A DNA stretch of 64,000 nt from Lycorma delicatula (GCF_047948215.1 NC_134456.1:13045730-13109729); one strand, 5' to 3'. Positions 1 through 11,956 are shown, numbered from the stretch's first letter. Translations and numbers: made by a program. Notes: generated by a model not told the origin, from the sequence alone.

Positions 1-34
1 ACATTCATGTATTTTAATTGATTTTGATTCAGGA

Positions 35-419
35 GCCGATATAGAAAGTGCATGGAGATTGCTAAATGATAATAATCCTATAAAAATCCCTAATACACTG
101 ATTTTACATTCCTATTTGTGTGTAAATGAAATTTTCAGTATTACCTGGTTAAAGATTTACTTGAATAGATTTTGGAGGATTGTTTTTGTTCACTCATTGT
201 GTTAACAATGGTAATTATTATTTTATTATTTCCACAATTTATATCAGTTTATTCGTTAAGAATGTTCAAACGTTTGTTGATGCTTAATTGTACAGATCCA
301 AAGCCAATCTGACAGCTGCCACAACTCTCACTGAGAGGGAGGAAAAGATTAGGAAATGGAAGTTTGATGTATATGAACAATCAACTTTCATAAGGAATGA
401 GACCCCTTTGAGAGATTAA
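35..419 (+). CDS. 3' end of an unidentified spliced gene (terminal exon 296-419)
   Basis: The clearest part is 296-419. A pyrimidine-biased acceptor ending TTGTACAG (288-295) is followed by an open frame read from 297, giving 40 codons to TAA at 417-419. The peptide is charged and contains EREEKIRKWKFDVYEQST, which has the composition of a real C-terminus. AATAAA follows 15 bp later at 434-439, as expected for a last exon. An upstream open stretch from about position 35, after TTGATTCAG, contains ESAWRLLND and could be the preceding exon. A GT at 118 would keep its phase compatible with the last exon, but that donor is not strong. The gene continues outside the window to the left. I do not recognise the protein. 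The intron call is inference. Confidence 0.5.
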
Positions 420-433
420 TGTAGTTATGTAAC

Positions 434-439
434 AATAAA
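434..439 (+). terminator. Poly(A) signal of the leftmost gene
   Basis: Canonical AATAAA 15 bp downstream of the TAA at 417-419, consistent with a short 3' UTR. Confidence 0.55.
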
Positions 440-1388
440 TTGAGTATTACTACTGCTAGTAAAATTTTACTAGCTTAAATATTATTCTGGGGGTATCACT
501 TATAAAGTTATAAAATAAAAAAAAGAATAGAATAAAAAACTAATAAATAATTAATAATTTTAAATAGATAATATATTAAATGACATTTTACAACGCACAA
601 TAAATATATAAAAAATATATATCAGAAAAATTAAATTAAAAACAAATATGTATTTAAATATAAATATGAACTTTAACTAATTTCATAAAGAAAATATTTT
701 ATTAACATTATTAAGTAACAAAATATTACCATTTAAGAACGAGGCATATTCATAAATTAAGGGCCATTGGCTTATATTTAAATATTAGTGGGTCTACCTG
801 ACCTTACACATTGTGACTACTTCCTCTTCTTGCATTTGAAAAAAGTGGCTTGGTGGACAGAGGTTTGAAAATTTCCTGGTGAATATAGATAAAATAGGTA
901 AAAGAGAAAAGTACGGTGATCGTTTCAAAAATGGGGCATCGCGTTTTTTTTTAATTTTTACGTTGTAGGGTCCAAGTATTCATCTAAATAAAAAAAAAAA
1001 AAAACAAAACAATTATGTACGTGTGTGCGTACGTATGTATAGCACTGCTTTTGGCCTTTTATCTCAGAATTGATCTTTAAATTTGGCTCAAATATTATTT
1101 CTATATATGTGGCATTGATCGTATAATTTTTTTTTTCAAAATTTGTTAAAGGGGTATAGCGAAAAAATCTCGATTTTTCTCAGAGTTAGTTTAGACAAAT
1201 TTTTGTTACCTACATTGCTTATATAAATAATTTTTAAAAAAATTCAAAAAATGAACCCCTCCCCACTTCTGAAAATTGAAATGTGTTTTTTTGTTCTGCT
1301 ATATCTTCCTTCGGTTTAAATATTTTTTCAAAAATTGTTTGAAATTTTATACTTCATATATAGAGCTATCAAGAAATGTCTACAATTT
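440..1388. other. AT-rich intergenic DNA with an old repeat
   Basis: No coding signal is visible. From about 1040 to 1388 the text (TTTGGCTCAAATATT followed by CTATATAT) resembles 5590-6080, where the same phrase recurs. It is probably an old dispersed repeat rich in A/T homopolymers. Confidence 0.4.
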
Positions 1389-1490
1389 TTACTTCCTTGT
1401 ACGATGTAAAGGAAGTACTGTGATCGCGAAAAATGTCGGTTTTCACATTTGAACGGAAATGTCCATTTTGACTAGTTTCAGCGAGACTTC
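1389..1490 (+). repeat. Dispersed repeat family A, copy 1 (truncated)
   Basis: Begins ACTTCCTTGTACGATGTAAA and continues through GTGATCGCGAAAAATGTCGG and TCCATTTTGACTAGTTTC. The same order of phrases occurs at 37265-37680 (plus) and inverted at 50095-50395. It is non-coding here, and the parent element cannot be named from these fragments. Confidence 0.7.
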
Positions 1491-1675
1491 TTTCTTTTTT
1501 CATGTTTAGCCTCCGGGAATTACCGTTCAGGTATTACTTTAGAGAATAAATGAGGGCGAAAAGGGGATAAATGAGTGGAAATGAAGTATAGTCTTGTAAA
1601 GTCTCAGTTCGACCATTTCTGCCATGTGTGGTTAATTGAAATCCTACCATCAAAGATCACTGGTAAGCAAGTATA
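1490..1675 (-). repeat. SINE family A, truncated minus-strand copy
   Basis: Reverse complement of the body and tail of the tRNA-derived SINE seen intact at 6137-6423: TTTAGCCTCCGGGAATTACC, then GTCTCAGTTCGACC, then GGTTAATTGAAATCC. The tRNA-like head is missing. It abuts repeat A. Confidence 0.7.
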
Positions 1676-2227
1676 CCTATTCAAAATAATGTATTTTTAG
1701 GTAAAAGTCTCTGGGTTTGTTTGGTAATTAGAAAATATAATTAACCGTAATTTTTTCTTATTTTTCTTTATATTGTTTGATAAGTAATAGCTACCCAGAC
1801 TCGAAACTTAGGCTTGTAAATATAAAATGGAAATTTTGTAGCATATTAATCGTGTTTCAAACCCGGTATCGTCCGGATTAGATGCTTGTATAAACAAATT
1901 TGATAAAACATTAATAAAATGAACATTACGGAACGTCATAAAATTTAACCTTTCCCTTTTGTCCTTTCGCCCCTTTCTCTTTCACCATTTCCCACTTTCC
2001 CTTTCCTTCCCAAAGTTCTCTTCCCTTATTTCACTTTTCCCTTTTCTGATTTTTCCCCGCGCGTAAATCGGTCCAGTAGTTTTTTAGTCAATAGCGAACA
2101 CACATATCAAAAACATTGAAATGGAATCGTAAAATATTTAATATAGCGTGTGTTGCTTTTACGGCCAACAAATAGCGCTGTTTTTTTTTTTTAAAAAACA
2201 TGTTTTGCCTGTCAGGTGTGACATCTT
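1676..2227. other. Intergenic, no gene seen
   Basis: AT-rich, with a CT-rich stretch at about 1950-2055 (repeats of CCCTTT and CTTTCC). The last 13 bp (2215-2227) are the left target-site copy of the SINE that follows. Confidence 0.4.
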
Positions 2228-2379
2228 TTTTGTGGCGCGACTGGTAGCGTCTCGGCCTTTCATCCGGAGGTCCCGGGTTCGAATCCCGGTTAGGCATGGC
2301 ATTTTTCACACACGCTACAAATCATTCATCTCATCCTCCGAAACATGCCTAACGATAGACCCGGAGGTTAAAAAAAAAC
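2228..2379 (+). repeat. SINE family B (tRNA-derived), complete, with 13-bp target-site duplication
   Basis: The head has a pol III A-box-like GTGGCGCGACTGGTAGCGT and a B box GGTTCGAATCC. It is followed by a non-tRNA body (TTTTTCACACACGCTACAAA, CTCATCCTCCGAAACATGCC) and an A-rich tail. GGTGTGACATCTT flanks it perfectly at 2215-2227 and 2380-2392. The duplication shows retrotransposition, so this is not a functional tRNA gene. Other copies lie at about 27843 and 43856, both minus. Confidence 0.85.
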
Positions 2380-2392
2380 GGTGTGACATCTT

Positions 2393-2807
2393 AGGTATAT
2401 AAATAGTAGGTATATAAAAAACGCGCGTATTCGAAAGCAACGTTTTGTCAAAATTTCAAAGTAGTCTGTGAACAACTTTTGGAGATCTAGAATTTTGAAC
2501 AAACGAACATTTACATTTTTATTTATATAGATTAAAAGTTTAGTTAAAAAAAGTAATAATAAATATAGAAAACCCTCCTTTTTTAAATTATTTAACTTCG
2601 AATTTATGCTCTTATGAAAGGTGTAAAAAATTCTGAAAATATAAAATAAGATTTTTTTCATTGTCATTTATTCGGGTGTTTTTGACAACCGACTTTTATA
2701 TTGTTTCTTGGCCATTATATAAGTAATAATTATTTCAGTCGGGATGGGTTATTTGTAAAAATAAAAGCAGAAATTTTGAGTACCTATACCTAATTCAGTT
2801 AGTTAAT
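2393..2807. other. Intergenic, no gene seen
   Basis: AT-rich. A minus-strand open frame of 99 codons here is low-complexity Phe/Leu/Ile/Lys and looks like chance. Confidence 0.4.
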
Positions 2808-3098
2808 AGAGCTCACCGAGTTGGTCTGGTGGTGAACTCGTCACCGAAAATCAGCTGATTTTGAAATCAGAGTTCTAAGATTCAAATTCTAAAGGCAGTT
2901 ATTTGCATACGGATTTTACTAGATCGTGGATACCGGTGTTCTTTGGTGGTTGGGTTGCATTTAACCACACATCTCAGGAATGGTCGTTCTGAGACTGTAC
3001 AAGGCTACATTTACATTCATACATATCCTCTCGTTCATCCTCTGAAGTATTATCTTACGGTGGTTCCTGAGGTTAAACAGGAAAAGAAAAGAAATAAA
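2808..3098 (+). repeat. SINE family A, nearly full-length
   Basis: Starts at GAGCTCACCGAGTTGGTCTG with a tRNA-like head, then AATCAGCTGATTTTGAAATC, GGATACCGGTGTTCTTTGGT, TTAACCACACATCTCAGGAA, CACTCATACATATC-type text, and a tail AAACAGGAAAAGAAAAG. It has the same order of blocks as the copies at 6137 and 13359. Confidence 0.85.
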
Positions 3099-3924
3099 GT
3101 TACCTTATAGAGTTCAAGTAAACTAACTGCACTTACGAGTGTTCTGGCGGCCGATTCACAAGCATCTCCTGTAAATCTAGATGCATATACAAGAAATTAC
3201 GCCACGTTAATAGTCAATAATTATGCGCCGTTTTATTTTACAAAAATTATATAAATATTTTTAATTTAAATAGAATAAATTATGTTAAGTGATAAATAAT
3301 TATTTCTTACCTTATTCGGCACATCTGAGATAACCCATTAGTATTTTATTCATTACAGTTATAGTTTACTGTTACGTAGTTTCCTTGAGTTTTTTTTTTA
3401 GTTATGAAATTTTCAACTGTCCACTAACAGTAAACGTTCACTAATATTTCAGATTAAATTTCTATGATAATAAAGAAATAATAATAAATTCAATTCGCTT
3501 TTGGTCATCTGACTACGAGAAATCCTTAGTGTTATCAGTATTAAGAAATATAATGAGAGGCTCAATTTTGTTTTGTTATTATATTATAAGGTTCCCAATA
3601 ATTTGGTTCAGCAGTATCCCTACATGTTTTATACAGTTTTTCCATAACTGCTGGCCCGTTTTATCGATGGCTTTTAAGCATAAATTTTTAACATCAGATA
3701 TTTTAAAAGTAGTATTTTCTGACGCTAGTAACTTTTGATTTGTTCCGAAATTAACAAAATTGGTTGAGTCCACAATGACAGGGAGGTAATCGAAGCACGG
3801 TTTTACATTTGGATTTCTGTAGTAGGGGCATTGGTGCTATTAAATCTTCAATTTAAAAGGTCAGGGGTTGAGGGATACAGGGGAAAAGAACGAAATCGTC
3901 TCCAGGTTTTGCATAATTAAGGTT
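3099..3924. other. Intergenic, no gene seen
   Basis: AT-rich, no convincing coding frame. The overlapping 64- and 69-codon frames near 3530-3770 are on opposite strands and lack family signals. Confidence 0.35.
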
Positions 3925-4720
3925 ATATATTTTAGGTAGATTTCATAAGAAAGCTACCTGTTGTAATGGGTACCATAATTTGACTTCCGGAAAATTTCGA
4001 CAAATCTTCGCGTTTTACATCTCCCACACCCCAAAACTACGTCAGTTCAAAAGTTTATTAATACATTTATATATATTTTTCAGTTTCTTGCGGACACGAT
4101 AACTCCCTTAATTTTGCGCCAGTCACTTTCAAATTGATACATAAAATATAACTACCCAAAATCTTGGTCGAGTTTGTTAATGGCCAAAATCGAACCGTGG
4201 GAGTGGAAATGGGGGGAGCTTTTTTTGAAAAAACAAAATATCTCTATAACTTTCTTATTAAGAAAAATATCGAATTCGTTTTAAGTTCCTACTATTCTTT
4301 GCATAAGGGCCTAAAACTTAACTAAGTAGTTTTTTGATACCACCAACCATTGGCCCAAAGGGTGGGAAAAATGGAGTTCCGAAGACAAATATATAATTAT
4401 ACCTCCCTTAATAGGCACAATCGATTTAAAGTGGTCGTTAGTTCCCTAAACATTACCTAAAACGTTTGTCTGAAACAATTTTTGATGTGATTAACCCTTC
4501 CGACAAGGGATGACCAAAATTTTGCTGGAATGTAAGAAGATGGGGCTTGTCGTATGCCAAACATATAAAACATTTTATCGCATGCAACCATTGTATTGAG
4601 TAAATTTGAAGTTTATCTTAACTTTAAGGTGGAAATCTTTTTTACCCCCTACTTAGCACCGGTGAAATCTACTTCCGACGTGCCGAAAGGGATTTTTTTT
4701 TTTAATAATTTTGTAAAAAA
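3925..4720 (+). repeat. Dispersed repeat family B, copy 1
   Basis: Runs from TTTAGGTAGATTTCATAAGAAAGC through CACGATAACTCCCTTAATTTTGCG and TTCCTACTATTCTTTG to GACGTGCCGAAAGGGATTTT. The same sequence recurs at 51921-52680, diverged and with small indels. No open frame is shared by both copies. It is an unnamed non-coding or non-autonomous element. Confidence 0.75.
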
Positions 4721-4950
4721 CGTTTTTTGCTAAATTCACTCCCACCTGTAAAAATGGTTTTAATTTTGAGGAGTTATAGAAGGCAATACAAGGGGTGATT
4801 TTCACTGCATTTTTAAAAAATATTTTTGTGAACGATTATAAAAAAAATATCTTTTGTGTAAAAGTTTTTTTGCTAAATTGCATCCCCACTCCAAAAAAGT
4901 AATAATTTTGAAACGTTGTAGAAAGCAGTACAATGGGTCTTTTTCGTTGC
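4690..4950 (+). repeat. Two-copy degenerate tandem repeat (about 145 bp unit)
   Basis: The order GTAAAAAAC/AAAGTTTTTTTGC-TAAATT, CACTCC, TTTTGA, GTTGTAGAAAGCAGTACAA, TGCATTTTT/TGCACTTTT occurs at about 4710-4815 and again at about 4855-4955. It is an extension of the family B region. Confidence 0.5.
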
Positions 4951-6136
4951 ACTTTTATCTGTTAGCATCTCGTCGGATCCATAAATTTGTTCCCCATCAA
5001 AGTGGGGTCTTAACTCGGTCACACTCCCGTACACATCCTGCCGCATCCCACTTAGCGACTAAACTGCTGCTGTATCTTGTGACGTCACAGGTGATTGGTA
5101 GAATTAAATAAATTAATAACATTTAAAGTGGCCGTTAATACTGATACCACGCGAATGAAATACGGTATGCGCGCGCGCTTTAGTTAGAATCCCCTTGAAT
5201 TAAATAAACAAAAAAATATTATGTTTAAATAAAATGATAAATATTTTAAATAAAGTTGCTTGTGTTGTGTGTGTTGTGTATCTGTATGTACATCAGAAAA
5301 AACCGCGTGATGGAAAGTCCTACAACTGTGTTGTCAGCTTTTTTCTTTTCAATAATATTTTAAATTCACGTAGTTGAAGTGTGTTGATATTCTGTTACTT
5401 TCCCGTTAATAGCTATATAATTGCTCCAACAGCTGTAGCCAGCTATAGGGGAAAATATAATAATGATTCATCCGAATTTTGAATGTAAGAGGTTTTTTTT
5501 GCAAATTTCTACGTTCTATGATCCCCTCTTATTGGAAAGTACAAATGTCTGGCGGTCTGTGTTTCGATAAACATCTCTGGATTGCCTAACATTAAAACTT
5601 GAAATTTGGCTCAAATATTTCTATATATAGTGCACTGATGCCATTAAATTTTGAACTTAATCAGAAAAGGAGATTGAATATTTACCGCCAATTTAAAATT
5701 TCAACTTTTTGTTGGCTTATCGCATGAAATTCGAAATTCGGTGTAGTACTAGTACTAAACAAGATGTTTACAGTTCTGAAATTTTTGAAATTGTTAAAAA
5801 TTAAGGATGGAAGTACAATTAGCTTAATTATTTTAGAGTTTTTTTTCATATATTTCCAAAACGGATTATTAAAAGCCCGTGAACGTTGGAAAAAATATTA
5901 ATCTATACAGGTTCTATAAAATTAGGAAGTAATGTTAAATTTTAACCTCGATTCGACAACAATGGGGGACTGTATTCAAAATAATTTTTTTTTTTTTAAT
6001 TTTTGAACTTAATATTTTTAAACCGGATTAACACTCAAAATTAGGCCAAAGTATTTCTGTACATGAAATTTTAATTTTTTTCTTTTTTTTTTCTTAATGT
6101 GAACGTTGCAATCTGTTTAACTAGACCCAATGAAAT
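4951..6136. other. Intergenic with old repeats
   Basis: No gene seen. About 5590-6080 shares phrases with 1040-1388 (TTTGGCTCAAATATTTCTATATAT). A CG-alternating run (GTATGCGCGCGCGC) sits near 5165. The last 10 bp (CCAATGAAAT, 6127-6136) are the left target site of the next SINE. Confidence 0.35.
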
Positions 6137-6423
6137 AACCCACCGGGTTGGTATAATGGTTAACGCATCTTCCCAAATCAGCTGATTTGGAAGTCGAGAG
6201 TTCTAGCGGTTCAAATTCTAGTAAAGTCAGTTATTTTTACACTGATTTGAATACTAGATTGTGAATACTGTTGTTCTTTGGTGGTTGGGTTTCAATTAAC
6301 CACACATCTCAGGAATAGTCGAACTGAGACTGTACAAGACTACACTTCATTTACACTCATACATATCACCCTTATTATCTGAAAGGTTATTACCGGAGGC
6401 TAAACAGGAAAAGAAAGAAAGGT
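6137..6423 (+). repeat. SINE family A, complete, with 10-bp target-site duplication
   Basis: The head CCCACCGGGTTGGTATAATGG includes an A-box-like block. It is followed by AATCAGCTGATTTGGAAGTC, TGTTCTTTGGTGGTTGGGTT, CATCTCAGGAATAGTCGAAC and a tail GGAGGCTAAACAGGAAAAGA. CCAATGAAAT is repeated at 6127-6136 and 6424-6433. This copy is a good reference for the others. Confidence 0.88.
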
Positions 6424-6479
6424 CCAATGAAATTAGAATTTGTGTCATAATTACTAGGTGTATTATTGTGAGAAAATTA

Positions 6480-8012
6480 TTACTTAATTTGGTACTAATT
6501 TGAACAGCCAAATCACCCGGCTTTTGACCCAGTTCTTAGGAATCCTATTTTAAGGAAGTATGAGGACCGTCCACGCTGTACTGCGCCTGTGGGTGTCCGT
6601 GTCCGGCGTCTGCTGCAGCATATAAATGTTGACACTCCCTCGTTCTTTCCGTCATGTCCTTGCTCATATCCTCCGTGGAGAATAAACCTTGTAAATTTTA
6701 CATTTGACCTTACAACATACGATAAACGATCAACAACACCTACTGTTTTTCGGCAGATGTTTCAGTATATTCTCACCAAAACGAACCCAGATGCGGTGAT
6801 ATACACTGATGGGTCAAAACAAGACGGTACCGTTGCTTGTGCTTTTGTTGTCAATGACAGGACTTATATGTTTGGCCTAGCCGGTATTACGAGTGTGTTC
6901 ACCGCAGAACTACTCGCTATAAATAGGGCTCTAAATATCGTTAGCCGTAAATATAGAAACATTCTTATTTGACGTGACTCGTGTAGTGCTCTCCAGGCGT
7001 TAGAAAACTTTTATTCCAAACATCCTGTCGTCATTGACGTTTATGATGCAATCACTGAGTTAGGTAATCGCAACACGGAGGTAAGTTTTTGCTGGATCCC
7101 TAGCCACATGAGGATTCTAGGTAACGAAAGAGCAGATTATGCTGCCAAAGAAGCGTGTATTCAACTTCCTTTCACCACCCGAGTTACTACCTTTGAAAAA
7201 TCAAAAGTAGTAACTTTGATTAATTAAAAGGTAGTAATCAATCGTCTAAAACAATCAGTGAGAGCAAGATGGCAAAGCGACTGGGCGACTAACGTCGATA
7301 ATAAACTCCAACGGATTAAAGATTTAGTGTTGCCATGGGACTCCTCTTGCAGAAAAACTGTGAGGAAGTGGTCCTCTGCCGGTAACGGTTAGGACATACG
7401 AGGATCACACACAAGTACCTAATGTCAGGGGAAGCCCCACCCCTATGCACACGATACAACTGCCTCATGACTGTGCACCACATTCTCGTGGACTGCATAT
7501 GTTATGCGGCTTTGCGTTGTCAGTTTAATCTACCTAGAAACATCCGTGATATCTTGTGCAATAATAACGGAATTTTTGACCGGATGTTTCTCTTTTTGTA
7601 TAGTACCAGGTTACTGGAAAAGTTTTAATATTATCATATTTGTTTTTCTGAGTTATTTATTAATTATAACCTTTACTTTCAATTTTGGTTTTTTGGTTCT
7701 ATGTATTTAATCTTGTTATCCAACGAGGGGACTTTTGCACAACCCATCGGAATTAGGTAAGTTTTATATAGTTTCTTTATTCGATTATTTTAACTTTTAT
7801 ATTTTATCGACTTCGTCTGTGGTATTAGTTTTGAGTTTTATTTTGCCTTCTTGGCTTGTTTTAATAAATTTTTATTTTATATGATTACCAATATATTTAC
7901 ACCTTATAAACTTTATTATTTTGGTGTTATTTTACCCTTTTATTAACAAAATTCCGGGCGATGATAACGCCCAGACGTTTTTCGCCCACAAACAACAAAA
8001 AAAAACTTCATA
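6480..8012 (+). mobile_element. Dead non-LTR retrotransposon 3' part (RNase H domain)
   Basis: The longest piece (6589-6972) carries the RNase H core: YTDGSK near 6800 with the first catalytic Asp, then a FTAELLAINRAL helix. After a stop at about 6970 the frame continues with SALQALENF, WIPSHMRILGNERADYAAKEA (second part of the fold, with the HxxxxGNExAD-type motif) and a Cys/His block NCLMTVHHILVDC near 7460-7500. This order is typical of the RNase H tail of I/R1/Jockey-group elements. Several stops (TGA at 6970, TAA near 7226, TAG near 7390) make it a pseudogene. The 3' end is marked by GGGCGATGATAACGCCC and a short A-run near 8000. Confidence 0.75.
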
Positions 8013-8619
8013 GTGAGTAGTTATCATATACTATATCATATCATATCTTATTACATCATATAGTATATCATATTTTGATATTATTCAAAATCAAAAAATA
8101 GTGATGCAATAAAATTGTTGAAAATTTGTTGAATTAGAATGGAAACCTCCTTAATAAATAATAAAAGTCAAATACAGAAAATATTTTTTAGTATTACTCT
8201 ATATTAACTTAACAAAATTTCCGCTTAATAGTCCAACGGTGCTTAATTTAAATTTCTATGCACACAGAAACAAATACGTAGTTAGATTTTAGTTATTACT
8301 TTCACTTTTTTTTTATATCAAGATAAATAAATAAAATAAATAACATATATATGTATAATATTAATAATATATTTATTATATAATAAATAATATATACATT
8401 ATGGGAATATTTATTTATTATAAATTCAGTCATGACTTATGATACAAGTTAGTAGTTTTTCCTCCAGATTCTAATTTAATTACTGTCTAGTTAGACATAA
8501 AATATGTTAGACAAAAATATGCATACTTGAAAATACCTCTTTTAAATTTCTTTGTACACAGAAAAAAATACATAATGAGATTTTACTAATTATCTTCTTT
8601 TTCGCCTTTCCAGCGTGTT
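8013..8619. other. AT-rich intergenic DNA
   Basis: Simple-sequence-like runs (ATCATATC repeats at 8020-8075, ATTTATTATATAATAAATAATATAT near 8370). No gene seen. Confidence 0.4.
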
Positions 8620-8905
8620 TTTGGACGGATTTGGCGATCAAAGAGCCCTTGCTTTCCCGCCATCTTTTGATCGCTACTGAAAAAATAACTAAACCGCTTT
8701 CATATTCCTTTCGCAGACTAAACTAAAAAAGGGAACGAACAATGAATTTTCCGTACACACGCGAAGTAAAAAAAAAAACGGAAGCCAACAGCACGCCAGG
8801 GTCGGCACTGCGGAATCGACAGTGCTTTCTCTCCCTCGCAACCACTTCCTATGTGCGCATGCGCACAACAGCCAAATACCACGCCGCTGGAACTGTGAAG
8901 CGTAT
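8620..8905. promoter_or_regulatory. Local GC/CpG-rich block with NRF-1-like palindrome
   Basis: About 285 bp is clearly more GC-rich than its flanks, with many CpGs (GGCGATCAAAG, CCCGCCATCTTTTGATCGC, GGGTCGGCACTGCGGAATCG). The 14-bp palindrome GTGCGCATGCGCAC at 8853-8866 contains the NRF-1/erect-wing type core GCGCATGCGC, next to an ETS-like CACTTCCT. It could be a promoter, but no exon is visible beside it. The 101-codon frame starting at 8742 shows no family signal and I do not call it. Confidence 0.3.
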
Positions 8906-9202
8906 AGTTCTATACACAGATTTCTGTATCTTTTTCATAAACTGGGGGATGGCTCCCGACATTAAGGTTAAAGATTATATATTGTACAAGTATAAAGAAA
9001 GAATTATAGAAAAAAGGACTCATTATATTAAATATTATCGATTATAACAAGTGAAAATAGGGGGTGCTGCAATTCCACAGTGCCTATACGCGAGCTGCCA
9101 CTGTCTGGTTCAGAAAGAATTTGACCAAATTATATTCTGTCCAAAATTCATGCCTGTCGATATCATTACTTGTAATAATTCATTATAATAACTGAAGGTA
9201 AG

Positions 9203-9234
9203 TGCACATACACACACACACACACACACACAAA
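9203..9234. repeat. (CA)n microsatellite
   Basis: ACATACACACACACACACACA-type run followed by CAAACTATT. Confidence 0.85.
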
Positions 9235-10855
9235 CTATTTTGAAGATGACAATTATTTTTGAAAATATCTTTTGATTCGATTATTTTAACTCTTTTGTTG
9301 ATCGAAGAAAGCGAGATCTTATTTTTAACTCGACTCGATTTATGAAAAAATAAATAATTGATTTATTTTTTCTTAAATCAATTATGGCTAAATGTGTAAT
9401 TCGATTTTTATTAAATTTTGCATTTAGTTCGCCATTGATATTAGACGGAACGACTTAACATTTTTCCCGTTTCAAAACCGTAGTGGCCATTAATTAATTT
9501 TTCTTGGAAAAGTTTGATGGAAAGATGTGATGGTAAGGCTTCATCGTAAAGCCACATCCCGTGATCACCTATTCTTCCCTCTCTTTTCCAGTTGATTAGA
9601 AAAACAAAGGTTTAGATGTAATAATGTTGACGCAAACATAAGAATTTTAAGGTAAATGCTGAGATTTTTCTAGGGTAGTTTTAAATAAATAAAATTAAAA
9701 AAAAACTGAAATTGATATAATATATTTAAATTTATATAATAAAACACACATGTAAAATTTTGTCTTCTAATGTTGTAAATTTTAAAAGCAATTTTTCAAT
9801 TTGTATAAATGCCTAAAACAACAATTATTATTTGTAAAGTTAAGTTAATATGTAATATTACAGATATAAATTTTTGTATTGGAGAAATATTCGGAAATAA
9901 TATTGAAAAAAAAAACTAATTAATTATACATCTTTTATTCTGATCGATATATAATTTTATAAATAACATCAGAAAAGAATAAGTATGCTACTTATTAGTT
10001 ACATGGCAAAAAAGGGTTACTACCCCAAAAAGTGCCTGGATATTTCAAGGGAAATCATGGTGGTAAAATCTTAAACAGAACAACGTCATACAATTACAAC
10101 GTATTATTTTATGTTACTGGATGATATTATAGATTACTTTTAAATATTTAAAAGTAATTCTGCTGTTTATACTCATAAATGTTTAACAAGAAAACCAAAA
10201 ATAAAGGAAGCTGCGGTTGTTTAAATATTTTGCCGTGAAAGAAATGTTACGGCATATTTTTAAATGTTATAAAAAATGTAAACCTATTCTCGACAAGTAT
10301 TATAATTAATTCAGTAGATAAACGCAAAAGGATAAATTAACTAACATTATAATTATCTGACATATATAAACATGAGTTATAACCTATCGTGATTTTATTT
10401 ATTGTAAAACTAAACACGGATAAGCCAAGTACTACAAATCAGGAATGTGTCACCTTTTTAGAATTATATCAAGAAACAATGTAGCTGCATTGTTTTGCAA
10501 TGTGTTCGTAGTTTTCAAATACAGCCAAGCAGATGTAAAATAAATAAGGTCTACGTTATTGAATGCTTGAGTGTAATCCATTTCTGTAGTTTTTCCGTAT
10601 TTGTTGATTACAAAAGAGCATCTGTGCAAATTCCGTTTCTTTTTATTTGAGGTTTGATTGAGAAAAGCAATCACATTTTATAATCGGTTGTGTATTTTTA
10701 GCGTTTTATAATTATGAGTAAACCGTAAAAAATAAAAAACTGAAACGGCAGGCTCGGGAAATAATAAATAATGGGTATGAGTTTATGAAACAAGAAGGTG
10801 ATCGATTTCCGAAGTCGAAAAAAGAAGATAAACACCAAATTCACATAAAAAAAAT
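9235..10855. other. AT-rich intergenic DNA, no gene seen
   Basis: Both strands lack a frame with coding character. Small frames near 10450-10990 on the minus strand overlap the antisense of the transposase relic or low-complexity DNA. Confidence 0.35.
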
Positions 10856-10859
10856 GTGA

Positions 10860-11956
10860 AGAAAGATGAGCAGCTGCGTGTGGGGTATCGCGATCCGAAG
10901 TCCAAAGAGTGAGAAAAGAAAAAGGGCGGTTGCTAGAAAAATTAGCCGAAAATCCGACGGAAACTTCTTTTTCTATTCCAATAAAATACAAACCCCGTGA
11001 AATGACTGCAACGGGAATAGATGAGCTTGATAAGTGTGTGGCGAGGCGGACTATAAAAGAATTTCTGGAAATTCATAAATAACTGCCGACAGTAAAAAAC
11101 ATAATGTTAGTGCTTTAAGATACCATTAGTTATTTAGGAAAAGTGACGAATTAGAGATAAAAAAAAAATTGGGCTTTAAGTGAAGAAAAACTGAAAATTA
11201 CAGGAAGGTTGTCACTGAGCGACATGACATAAAGTTTAAGCGTATTCAGTATCTGACTGCCATAAAAAGGTTTAGAACCAAAAATAGGCTAATAGTGTAC
11301 CTCGATCAGTCATATATCTTTTCATATTGCAAATAAATTGTGGTGTATTGATTCCGGTGACAGGCTAAATGTTACTGTTTCAAAAGGCAGCAGACTTATT
11401 ATAGTGCACCCAAAGGAGAAGTGGGTTGTAAACCATATGCCTTACTAACTTGGCAAGCAAGTTTGAAAAGTGGCAATTACAGAGGTGAAATGAAATCGGA
11501 AAATTACAAAAAATGGATGTAAGGTATGTCGATTCCAAACCTTCTCGATAATTCTGTGGTAATTTCTGACAACACATTCTATTACAATGCCGTTTTAGAA
11601 AAATTACCAATTTCCAATTCAAGAAAAGATGTGATAAAGTAGTTTCAGAAACATTCTGTTCCTCATTCTTCCTCGATGCTGAAACCACAGTTGTACGAAT
11701 TGGTCAAAACAAACAGTGATTGATATCAAAGATTATGTGATAATAAAGAGGCTGACATGAATGAAAAAAAGATTGGAAAGTGTATTGTGATAAAGTTAAG
11801 AAAACAGAAGCTAAAATATAAGCGACAAGAACACATACTCTGGAATTATTTATTATTTCTTAGCAAGAAGATAAGTGAAAGTGACAGTTTTAATTCTGAC
11901 AGTAATATCGGAGATTCTAATATTTCTTGTGAAGTGGACGGCGTTTACCCTCATTA
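10860..11956 (+). pseudogene. Dead Tc1/mariner-like DDE transposase
   Basis: Frame pieces in order match an insect Tc1/mariner-like DDE transposase. A helix-turn-helix side ends LLEKLAENPTE, followed by a linker with GIDELDKCVARRTIKEF and LPTVKNIM. A region of the first catalytic Asp (YLDQSYIF-like) is broken. Then come RLIIVHPKEKW, SGNYRGEMKSENYKKWM, the second Asp region NSVVISDNTFYYNAVLEK, ISNSRKDVIKXFQKH, LKPQLYELVKTN and an acidic tail ending at 11956. Stops and frameshifts interrupt it at about 11083, 11120, 11521 and 11641, and the third catalytic region is not readable. It is non-functional. Terminal inverted repeats were not located. Confidence 0.65.

Noticed and set aside
2231..2310. 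tRNA gene candidate with A and B boxes
   Set aside because: The body, A-tail and perfect 13-bp target-site duplication show it is a SINE.
2368..2667. 99-codon minus-strand frame rich in Phe/Leu/Ile
   Set aside because: AT-driven composition and no motif or homologue-like structure; overlaps SINE flank.
8742..9047. 101-codon plus-strand frame in the CpG-rich block
   Set aside because: No recognisable domain. It starts in an A-run region and ends in AT-rich DNA; the composition changes midway.
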